DNA from: Hypholoma sublateritium FD-334 SS-4
Taxonomy: Eukaryota; Basidiomycota; Agaricomycetes; Agaricales; Strophariaceae
Assembly (NCBI GenBank): GCA_000827495.1
Contig: KN817628.1
Span: 62,001-126,000 of the forward strand
Direction: 5' to 3'
Length of the DNA stretch: 64,000 nt
Below, piece after piece: positions 45,505-55,695 of this stretch. The first letter of the stretch is position 1, and the number at the start of each line of letters is the position of its first letter. A program made the translations under genes and the position numbers. The notes under the pieces were generated by a model, which saw only the letters and a list, made by a program, of their open reading frames with translations, was not told the origin of the DNA and made no database searches.

Positions 45505-46621
45505 ATGGTGAGTCACTGCCTCCGCGGCGGTCGCGACGTCGAGCTCACTGTCTGTGGCAGTACGGAGAACCAGGAAACAACGCCGTCGACCCCTATTCCG
45601 ATGCGTACAACGCACCCGCACCGGCTGTGGCCGACCGCGACCCCCCTCCCCCCCGGGGGAGGTCTCGTTCCAGGAGCCCTGTTCGCCCAAGCCACGCTAA
45701 TGGCACGAACGGAGACTCTAGGAGCTACCACAGGAGCCCCCCTCCTTACCGTGGAGGACGTCGTTCCCCGCCTCCACGACGCGCCCATGCGCCACTGGTC
45801 AGTCGGGTTCATTCAAGTCCCCAGGCATGCATGTAGACTGACACGCCCAAGCAGCAGCCAAATCCCTCAAACGTGCTCGGTGTCTTCGGACTTAGCATCC
45901 GCACCCAGGAGCGGGACCTTGAGGACGAGTTCAACCGCTACGGACGGGTTGAAAAAGTGACCATCGTCTATGATCAGCGCGTGAGTTACAATCCGAACCT
46001 CATGCTTGCAGCATGATACTAAACACGTGGGCATTTGGAGCAGTCCGACCGCTCTCGTGGGTTCGGTTTTATCCGCATGTCCACGGTCGAGGAAGCTACT
46101 AAATGCGTCGAAAACCTTAACGGAATCGTGAGTCATCTTTATCTGTACTCCAGTGGTATCATTGACGCCCTTTGTACTATTCTTAGGAACTCAATGGTCG
46201 CCGCATCCGCGTTGACTATTCAGTGACTGATCGTCCTCACGCATCCACCCCTGGAGAATATATGGGCCACCGTCGCGCCGCTCGCGATGGTGACCGTAGG
46301 GACCGCGACGACCGTCGCGACCCCCGTGACCGCGATGCTTACCGTCGCGGCGGCGGCGGTCGTGATGACCGTGACAGGGACCGTGACAGGGAACGCGACA
46401 GGGACACCTACGGACGCGATAGGGATTGGCGCGACCGCCGTTCGCCCCCTCCCTCCAAAGGGGGGCGATACTCGCCTGAATACAGGCGCCGGAGGAGCTA
46501 CTCCCGAAGCCCTCCGCCTAGGGGAGGCAGCCCACCCCCTCGCTCCAACGGAGGTGGCAGGGACTACGACGCCCCGCCCCCTGCGGCAGCGGCGCCACCC
46601 GCGGATCCCCCCAGGTGGTAA
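45505..46621 (+). CDS. Transformer-2-like RRM splicing regulator
   Basis: Five exons: 45505-45507 (ATG only), 45561-45797, 45837-45980, 46044-46127, 46187-46621; 300 residues. An N-terminal region with Arg-Ser dipeptides ([12 protein letters not shown]) precedes one RRM: RNP2 [13 protein letters not shown]1 SRGFGFIRM, then [12 protein letters not shown]. The C-terminal half is an RD/DR- and RS-rich tail (many DRDRDRE units, [14 protein letters not shown]), giving the RS-RRM-RS plan of Tra2. Such proteins bind purine-rich exonic enhancers and recruit the splicing machinery in the nucleus. The second intron (45798-45836) is only 39 nt. At the third intron, AG at 46043 gives YDQR-SDRSRGF, the best fit to the family. 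Confidence 0.9.
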
Positions 46622-48222
46622 ATGTACTCATTCTTGCTCGTACCTCCAGCTTTTCCTGGTCGATGCATCCATACATCGGTCGGGATTGGTTTGGATGCAT
46701 TACGCCTGGTCCAACTTTTGCTTTATTTCATTATCCTTCCTCTTTTACTCGAGTTTTCTTTCCGCGCCGTTCAGCTTCCGCCGTCTTTTGACCCATTCTT
46801 TTTTATTCGTTCTTTTTTCTGTTATTAATCGTCAGCGAAGTCAGGGTCCCAGGTTTCAGAGGACAGAACCGCAGAACGAGGACAAGGAACAGAACAAAGG
46901 CAAATCAGAACTTTAATAATCTTATAATTCGGACACGAAGTATGAACGCTCCAAACCATTCAGAAAAGAACCCAAAAAGACCAATGCTTTACTCTCTCTC
47001 GTCGTCTACAGCTCTCTCCATTTCAAGTTATCAAGTTTGCTCCTGTCTTCAATCTCCTTCAATCTCGTCCCATCGCTAGTAATATGTTTGCAAGTAGCAA
47101 GATTTATATCTCCTCCACTGGTCGTGTTCAAGATTGAATCCACTATCGATGGCCCCATCTTACTCTTTTGGTGCGTTGGGCAAGCTCGCGAATTGGTGTT
47201 CGGTTGGACGACGGCGATGGAGAAGCTGTGCAATTCAACTGCGCATAACTCAAATGACCTAAAGGAAGTCTTCTCCCATCACGCGTCGCGTAATTCAGCA
47301 TACCAGTCCGAGGGCCCAAATAAGAAAGAAAGAAGGCCTTGTCATTCATTTCGTGAAGCCTTTCCCTTCGGGCCAATTTTAGGCGCCCAGTATCGCGATA
47401 TGCCGAGGTTTGTGGACGTTTCGTAATTGATTGATGCTGATGGCCGTCTTCATGGTGATCATGGCAGGTTCGCGCACGGTCTTGCGCTGATTTTTTGGGG
47501 TTCGCGGACACGGTGTGTTGTCTATGCTCTCTCGTCGCTGACGTAGTCGCCGATATCTAGGGTTGTGTATTCCGACTGGTTGATTGGGCGTCTATCGATG
47601 GGCCTCGAGGCGTATACGTGGCTGCGGCTGATCTTTTACGGTGTTCTCTTTGCCTGCCGTGCGATTACGAGTCGCCGTTTCACCGTCCCATTGGCTTTCG
47701 TGGACGCCCGTGGCAGCTGCGTATCTGCACGGTACCGACTGCGGCGACATCTCCCTGGCTGCGGTGGTGCCGTACTTGACTTGGGGTCTGTCGATTACCT
47801 GGGCTCGATCGACCGTCTGATGTATGTATTCTAGGCGCTATGGGTATGGTTGCTGCTGGCCTCATCGGCGTCGTTTCGAATGGTCTCGGGGTATAGGTGT
47901 TATCGGGTACCATAGCGCGGGTTCATGACGATGTATGTTATTACTGGCCGTTGTGAATATCATAGATTTGCTTCATCTAATTTCGCTCTGTATGAATGTC
48001 TCTTGAACAACCTTCGATAAAGATCGTGCGCGTGAGTATGAAACTAGACTGGGTTAGCGAAGCTGTCGCGGGCCGGAATTGGTCCTTAAGAAATATATTC
48101 TCACGGTCAATCTTGTCCGTATGCGGTAATCGCAAGATTTTTCTCTCCAAAATATAACGCCGACGACGACGTCGACGCCGCCCCCACCGACCCTTCGGAC
48201 TTGATTCCGCTTTACTTTTATC
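46622..48222. other. About 1.6 kb without a recognisable protein gene
   Basis: Starts with the pyrimidine-rich 3' flank of the Tra2-like gene. Frames at 47037-47426 (plus), 47143-47511 (minus) and 47565-47834 (plus) overlap one another and lack domains or splice-consistent extension. A non-coding RNA or a fast-evolving gene cannot be excluded. Confidence 0.4.
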
Positions 48223-51041
48223 ATGCCTCGTATCAGGAAAGGTATGTCACAGTCTTTCATGCATGTCCAGATGTGGATTGCTGATTGTTTTCGCTTTTTT
48301 CTACCAAATGATATTTTCGGCACTATGTACTCGCTGCGTACTTTTCGCCCTCGTTATGACCCCCAGAGACGAGCAACAGGCGGTCGACGAATGACCGCGC
48401 CAAGCGGAGAAAGCAGGTGAAGGAGAGCAAGCGCAAGGCGTCCAAGGCAGCGAAGAAAAACCCGCAGTGGAAGAGCAGTGCGTACCTTGGCCTGTGTTGC
48501 CTCTGCCGCTGCCGCGTGGCGGGTGCATGCTGACGCCGATGTTCTGCGCGCTCTAGAGACGCCGAAGGACCCCGGTATTCCCAGCGAGTTCCCCTACAAG
48601 GACCAGATCCTCGCCGAGGTCGCTGAAGCGCGCCGGAAGGTGCGTCTTGTCTCGCCGTGAGCGTTCGCACGCGGTTCCACGCTGACTCGGTCATGTACGC
48701 CCACTTAGAGCGCTGAAGAGAAGGAAAAGAAGAAAGCGGACAAGCAGCGCGCCATCGCCAAGGCGCGGGCCCTCGCGCGCGGAGAGCCCTGGGAGTCTGA
48801 GGCCGAGGAAGAGGCGGAGGCGGACGCCGACACCGACGAAGAGGAGGAGGATGAGGAGGGCAAGCCTAAAGCCTTGAAGAAGGACCTCAACGTCGGCATC
48901 GAGAGCATCGCCGCGCTCAGTGCGAAGCACATCGGCAACGCTCTGAAGCCGCGTCCGAAGCTTGTGGTCGAGGAGGACGAGGAGGAAGAGGAGGAGGAGG
49001 ACGTCCCGGTACTAATCAACCGCGACCTGCCCAACCTTAAGTCGGTGCTGGAGAAGGCCGACGTTGTTCTCGAATTGTTGGACACGCGCGATCCGATGGC
49101 GTACCGGAGCCAACATATAGAATCGCTTGCAGGAGAGCTGGGAAAGAAGGTGCTGCTTGTCTTGACGAAAATTGGTACATTTTCCTTCTCCCACTATTTT
49201 TTTGGACCGACTGAAGGTATGATTTGTTTCGGTTCCAAATAGATACATGCCCGCGCGAGGCCGTCGCACAATGGTCGACACATCTCCGCGCACAACAGCC
49301 TACCCTTGTCTTCCGCTCTGCCACCTCCTTCCTTCCGGAGCCACCAGTCCAGGTCGCTCCTAAAATCAAAAGGGGGAAGGGAAAAGCGCCCAAACCACCC
49401 ACCAGTGACGCTGTTGGCGCTGATTCTGTGCTCTCCTGTCTTAGTCACTGGGCAAAGGAAAAGAAGGGCACCGAGCCCTTGGCTGTGGCTGTTGTTGGCG
49501 TGACAAATGTACACAGACAAGTCTGTTCTCCTGAACGTTTCAATTTACTAATAGTACTCGTACCTCTAGGTTGGGAAGAGTGCTTTCATCAATTCGCTGT
49601 TGAAGCGATCAGCACTGCCCGTGTATACGCTAGCTTCCTCGTCTCGTGGGCCCACGACTACGGAACTGCCCCAGGAAGTCGAAATCGAGGCAGATGGCCA
49701 AAAAATCGTGCTGATCGACACGCCCGGGCTTTCGTTCACAGCTGGAGAAGCTGATGCAACGGCGGTTGAAAATCACCGTGCCCAAGATATTTTGCTGCGC
49801 AGCAAGGGCAGAATAGATCGTCTGAAAGACCCTAATCCCCCAAGTACGCCTGACGTCGCATTTTTCCATGCCAGCACATCCTCATCATTCTCGCACATTT
49901 AGTTGCGCAGATCGTGACGCGGGCCAATGTTGAAGATCTCATGCTGCTGTACAATCTCCCCGCCTTCGTGGGAGGGAATCCCACCTCATTCCTATCGGGA
50001 GTTGCACGCGCCAGCCAAATGATAAAAAAAGTGAGTTAAGAACTATTTTTATTGTGCTACAGACAAGACGCATTTCTCTTCCATTTTCCATCTCTCCATC
50101 TCCCACGCGTCATATCTGCGCGTCATAATCCCTCATTGTGGTGATGAAGTAATATCACTAACTCGTTCCTTTCTCTCATCCAATAGAAAGGAGAATTGGA
50201 TCTGACAGGCGCAGCCCGTATTGTTCTCCGAGATTGGAGTGTGGGCAAGCTCGCTCATTTCACACTTCCATCTACCAAGTCAGTCGCGGCCCCCGCGGAG
50301 CCCTCGACTTCCGAATTAGACCCCATTCTTGCACAGCTTTATGCGAATGATGAAACGCTTCTGGCCGGGATTCCAACACGGAAGGAAAAGCGCAAGGAAG
50401 GAGGGCTCGTCAAGCTCACGGCGTCGAAATCCGCGGACGAGCGGCCGGCGGCGATCGAGCAGGAGTGGGCTGGTCTTCAAAATGTTGCGGATTCGGCGAG
50501 TGATGACGATGATGACCAGCCCGAGGATGATGATGCTGAGGGTATGGATGTCGATTCTCAAGAAGAGGAGGATGAAGAAGAGGATGAAGGCGAAGAAAGC
50601 GACGGCGCCGAAGAAGAAACCCAGTCAGACGAGGAGGAGCAGGAAGCCCCACCGCCCCCTCTTTCGAACAAGCAAAAACGCAAACGCGTCGTGGAGCCCG
50701 AGCGGCCATCCAAAAAAGTAGCATTCGCCGTTGCCCAGTCCAAAAAGTCGAAGAATGAACCCATCAAGCCTGCACAGCCAAAGAAGCCCCTCAAAGCTAT
50801 CGACCCCTCGTTAAAAAAGTCTAGCATCAAAGCGCAGGACAAGCGCGCATCTGCGCCCGTCAAGGCTGCGGCGAAGCCTAAGGCTAACCCGCAGAAGGCT
50901 ACATCGGGCGGCCTCGTGGAGACCGCCAGCAAAACCAAAGTAGCCAACAAACCGCCCGCCAAGGCTAAAACCGCTCCGTCCGCAGGTGGAAAAAAGGACG
51001 CTGCGGGAGAAGAGGCTTACGACTTTGGGAAGTTCTTCTAG
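48223..51041 (+). CDS. grn1: Nucleolar GTPase, nucleostemin/Grn1/GNL3 family
   Basis: Eight exons: 48223-48241, 48367-48477, 48557-48639, 48709-49174, 49243-49508, 49570-49843, 49903-50030, 50187-51041; 733 residues. The basic N-terminal GN3L domain (NDRAKRRKQVKESKRKASK, PKDPGIPSEFPYK) is followed by an acidic coiled segment and a circularly permuted GTPase whose motifs occur in the order G5 DTRDP, G4 LTKID, G1 GVTNVGKSAFINSLL, G2 PTTT, G3 IDTPG. The tail is acidic then Lys/Ala-rich, ending YDFGKFF. The family acts in the nucleolus on 60S assembly and export of ribosomal protein uL18/uL5-containing particles. Intron phases all agree. The Lys-rich tail is typical of the family. Confidence 0.94.
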
Positions 51042-51209
51042 GCTGGAGTCATTACAATGTTCGAGTCACTGCTTACCGCTTGCTGTTGTCGCTTCTCAGT
51101 CGTCTCCGGTGTATCTCTGGTCTTCCTTACCTGTAGATCTGCTTGTTATTGTTGCAACTTGACATTTTCTTTTCGCTGTCTGTACTAAGTCGCGGACGAG
51201 TAGTTAATA

Positions 51210-51880
51210 GGGGAGGTCAGAGTGGCCGTTTCTGGGCCGTTTCTGACTTTCGTTTCTGAGTCGTTTCTGGAAACATCAAATGCGTGGGAGAAACGACAAA
51301 ATGCCAGAAACGACGGAGAACGAGAAACGAGGCTGCACCAACTCTGGAGTTGCTCCAGCCTCCAGAAACCGTTTCTGCGTTTTCGTTTCTGGCTCAATTC
51401 CTCTCGTTATTCCCCTTTCAAANTTTCTTTTGAACTGTTGTACTATAATATAATTATTGATTTAAATTGCCAAANATGTTGTAATTCCATTACATGTCGA
51501 GGACTATNTTTTTTATAATTTATTTGTGAGTGAATTAACGAAATAGACAGCAAAAAAACAGCAGGGGGAAAGCTACACAAGTACATTTTTTTTAAAAACA
51601 ATTATTGTTTTTTTTCTTTAGGTTTGACTGGGTCTGAAGAAATATAACTGCAGAAATAAGGACTGTATTGAAGAAAGCAGTTTTCTTGAGGACTTGGACT
51701 CGGAATGCACGAGAAACGGGACCGACACTTGACCGAAAGTGCAAACAGTAGAAACGGGGGGTTCAGAGTTGATATCGTTTCTGGGCCGTTTCTGGGGTGA
51801 CATCAATTCCCGGAAACGGCTGAGAAACGATTCGAGAAACGAGTCAGAAACGGCCCAGAAACGGCCACTCTGACCTCCCC
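51210..51880. mobile_element. MITE-like non-autonomous TIR element
   Basis: A 671-bp segment with perfect 39-bp terminal inverted repeats starting GGGGAGGTCAGAGTGG, flanked by a 5-bp direct repeat TAATA (51205-51209 and 51881-51885), the target-site duplication. Subterminal zones are packed with GTTTCTG/CAGAAAC units in both orientations; the centre is AT-rich and holds undetermined bases at 51423, 51475 and 51508. No transposase frame. Only 168 bp beyond the stop of the GTPase gene. Confidence 0.85.
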
Positions 51881-51885
51881 TAATA

Positions 51886-53150
51886 CCGAGTTGACACGGG
51901 TGATTTGCCCGGAACGGAGGGTGGGAACTGCCGTCCCGCAAGCACCCGCGAACTGCATCCATCTCTTCTGCTTCAACGCCGACATCACCTATTTGCATGC
52001 TAACGCGCCAACGTCTTGGCATCGCCGTCAAATGTAGCTCTACTGAAGAAGCACGATCTTGCAGTTATTCCTAACTTGATGAAACAATACATTGGCGATA
52101 GGACACCACAACGGCGATAGGAAACTCGGTGGGACACGCCGTTTCCAAGGGATTCGTTGTGGGGATTCATTGAGTGTCGAAAGACCAGGCAGTCTACTGT
52201 ATATCTTGCTCTTCATTAAAGCTTACGACAAGCTTACTCCTTTATTGTCACTGCTTAGAATTTTGGCATTACTTATCAGCCGCTGACCACCATACGATCA
52301 GTACGTCAAACCCGTGGACGCCGTCGACAACTACAATACTTATCCGATGTTTCGGCATTATATTATTGTGAAATCGCCATATTCTCGAGTGCGGGGTAGT
52401 TATGTCATGAACAACATCCGTTGGATGCCCTTATCCTGTTTCCTGCATGACAACGAATGAACAAGTTTTATGAACAACGCGGGCTTTGCTTGAAGGCATC
52501 AATGAATGTCGGCTTTTCGCTACACGACTTTAAAGCCTTTCCAAGCGCGACGATTATTCATTCGGAGAAACGAGCGGTCAAAAGCTGGCAATTAGTATCA
52601 AGGCCATTGATCCACGTCATGTTCTAATATTTTTCCGCGAGCGTCAAACCGGACTGCGAGCGATCGCAGATGTTCTCATGAGCAGTTTAAGTGAGTCCTA
52701 TTTTTTGCCTAGTTCCGACGAATGACTCAAGGAAGGCTGTGGTGGTGCAGCATGTTGCAAAAGGCTATTGTTGGTACCAATGAAGTAGCTTTAATCTTGC
52801 CTCTTGTCGAGCACAACCTGCTGTCACCTGCCTCCTAAGTCCAACAACCGATGTGATATATAGGGTTCGCCTTCGTTTCATCTTGTGGACGGCCTGGTGA
52901 GTGTTGTTCTGTGCTGTTGTTGTGCAGATACCACTGTTGGTATACTTTTTTACCTCTGCAGTTCTCATGGGCCATGTTGCTGTAGTCAGATCCTACACTG
53001 TTCCAAAAATAGAAGCAATCTGAGATGTGCTCCTTTAAATACGCTGCCTAAAATCATTCGTACTCCACAGGTTTGTCCCACTCATCGTGCGTCACTCAGA
53101 AATCCTCACCGACTCTCTTATCCCCAAGATATTCCTCTGCACTGCCCGTC
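51886..53150. other. About 1.3 kb without a recognisable gene
   Basis: Right flank of the TIR element to the start of the next F-box gene. AT-rich, short frames only. An upstream exon of the F-box gene may lie at its right end. Confidence 0.4.
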
Positions 53151-54643
53151 ATGCCAGTCTATCATAAGCACATAGACATTGTTACACCCCCATATCTAAA
53201 ACCCAAGCGATCGCATCTCACCGCCGTCTCCGTCGAAGTGAGTAGCAAAACTTAATAGTTGTATGTTTGATCATAATCTAGGACATTGTACAGGCAAATT
53301 TTCGACCCCCCTCATCAACATTCAGCATTCTACCCACCGAATTGCAGATAGAGATATTTGTGCATTTTCTACCAACCTATCCCCGAGTCGGCACCGCCGA
53401 AGGCCCTGTTCTCCTTTCTCGTGTATGCAAGTCTTGGAGGCAATTAGTATATTTTACCCCAAGGCTCTGGTCTTCATTTGAGGTCGACGTTACAGCTGCA
53501 AGTGTTGATACGCCCTCGACGTATGCCAAATCCAATGACATGATGACACGATGGCTGCAGCTCTCTAAAAATTATCCTCTCTCCGTCCGCATCGTTCACA
53601 ACCCCCTCGGACGCGTCCCGGACCAACGCTCAGCGCGACTAGTTGCCGCCTTGATTCCACACACACACCGATGGAGGAATATCCAGTTAATAATACCAGC
53701 GTCGGACGTCGTAACTCTTCAGCAACCACTTCCTCTCAATCTACCACAGCTGCAGACCCTGACACTTCACCTAAATGGGAATTGGAGCTCCCGTTCGTCG
53801 CTGGATATCACTACGCTCAACATTTCGTGGCATCAACTTGCTATTCTTGATCTCCAGCTTGAGCATAATAATTTGCTCAGCTTTGACAAGTGTCTGGAAA
53901 TCCTGTCACAAACTGAGCGCCTTGAACGCTTTTCGGTGAACGCAGAATGTGTCCTTACTTGCCCAGGGGATTTCACGGAGCCAATTTTGTTACCGAAATT
54001 GGAAACCTTGGACCTCGTCCTCCATGGAGGTGCCAGTGGAATAGCAGAATCGCATATGACCCATTTCCTTGCCCGCCTTTCGCTTCCCCGACTGTGCGAT
54101 CTCCGTTTAGCATGGCTTGTGAGGCAAGCTGCGGCATGGGCACCCAACCAATTCAATTTCGTGACATTCCTACGGAGTGTGGCGCAAACAACATGCTCAC
54201 TCAGCATTCGGTACCTCCCCCTTTCGGCAGACCAACTCGTCGAGTGCTTGTCAGCGCTGCCGAATGTTTGCCATCTGGATCTTCGCTTTTCGCTTGGCGA
54301 TTGCGAAAACGACCCTATTACAGACCAATTCTTCACAAAATGCACCGTCCACGCGTCCGCGGATAGGATGAAGAGGCGAACCCCTAACCCGCATATATTG
54401 CCCAACTTACACTACTTGAATCTGCATTGCTATGGAAAGCGTTACACAAGCCCGGTCTTCGTGGCATTCCTCGAATCAAGAATGAAGGTGCCGCAGTCGG
54501 AACCCGGGCCGCTTCCGACAAGCACTCTGACTTCATTTCACCTTCTTTCCATGCTGCCGCCTCTGCCTTCGATGGAGAAGCGCCTTGGGCGGTACCGCCT
54601 TCAGGGGTTAGATGTCTCGGTAGAGACCTTACTTGTTCGGTGA
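53151..54643 (+). CDS. F-box protein with leucine-rich region
   Basis: Exons 53151-53237 and 53294-54643 join in phase 0 to give 478 residues. The F-box begins just after the junction (ILPTELQIEIFVHFLP, then GPVLLSRVCKSWRQLVYFTPRLWSSFEV), a Skp1-binding module typical of agaricomycete F-box proteins. The rest has recurrent leucine-rich strands (LPQLQTLTLHL, LPKLETLDLVLHG, LPNVCHLDLRF, LPNLHYLNLHC) that would form a substrate-recognition solenoid. The predicted role is substrate adaptor of an SCF ubiquitin ligase; the target is unknown. The start is tentative: ATG 53151 is the first methionine in frame, and the frame is open further 5'. Confidence 0.8.
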
Positions 54644-55695
54644 TTTCTCGACGGCACTTCTCTACAGATGACTTAATGGACTATACGGACTACGTAGATT
54701 TATGGACTATATGGGTATATTCTACTTGATTTACAGCTGCACCTCCTGCATTGACTGATCCCATCCATTGGCGCAGGCTATGATTAATTTAACTCCAAAT
54801 ATACTTGGTATTTGTTATAAAACAATGATCATCATGAGATAATACTGCCTGGGCCACTGCATGCACGGTACCAGTAATTATTAATACATTGTACATACCA
54901 AAAACCTACATACGACCGGCTAGGTAGATGCTTACTTGGACTACGTCCTACTGTACAGTCGATCCAGGAGGCCAGCTATTGGAAGAATGGACGACAGGCT
55001 TGCGCGCCGCGACCAACGCGGATCTGCGTCTACTTACTTCAACTGTACTGGCGATTTTTTGTCGCCGAAGCATCATAACTATTTCAAGTTGTAAACTATG
55101 ATGTGCGTACTCTATATATGAAATGTCCCTGAATTACCGTGCCACAATGTAATCTTCAACACTTGATTCACTTTGATTCATGAAGCACCACGGATCTGCG
55201 GACTCGGAGTATCTTGGCGTAACTGATTCGGATCCTGTTTCTGTAAATACTGGGCTTCATAATAATCCAAAGTATGGATACGCGCAGGGTATCCGCTCAC
55301 CCGGTGATGTAGGCCCGGGTTTGAACAAAATTGGAATTAGTTGTACTTAATTCCAGACGCACAACAGACGCGTGTGATCGTGCTGATGAGCTTCCAATAC
55401 AGTGGTATCCATTTTGGTAAGCAGAAAACGCTGAGAAAAGGCTACTATATTTTTATTTGAGTCGTGACTCGCTGCAGACGCTCAATCGGCCAGCCAATCA
55501 ATTAATCATGATTTATGTGCATGCCACAAGCGTTCAACGTTGCAATCAGATAAGATTAAGAACGGTTTAATGTGGCTTACATAATACTTAAGTGATGTAC
55601 AGGTGCGATATTTTTCTGCTACGCCGCCGCCAACCCCGGCTTGAGTCTTGACCCCGACTGAGGACTCTGACCTACACGCATTCACACTCCCAGAC
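54644..55695. other. Intergenic, about 1.05 kb
   Basis: 3' flank of the F-box gene and promoter side of Nop9. A CGGCCAGCCAATCAATTAAT element lies at about 55482-55502. No gene seen. Confidence 0.45.

Noticed and set aside
47037..47834. Overlapping frames on both strands in the 46.6-48.2 kb gap
   Set aside because: They exclude one another, have no domains and do not extend through splice sites; not enough to call a gene.
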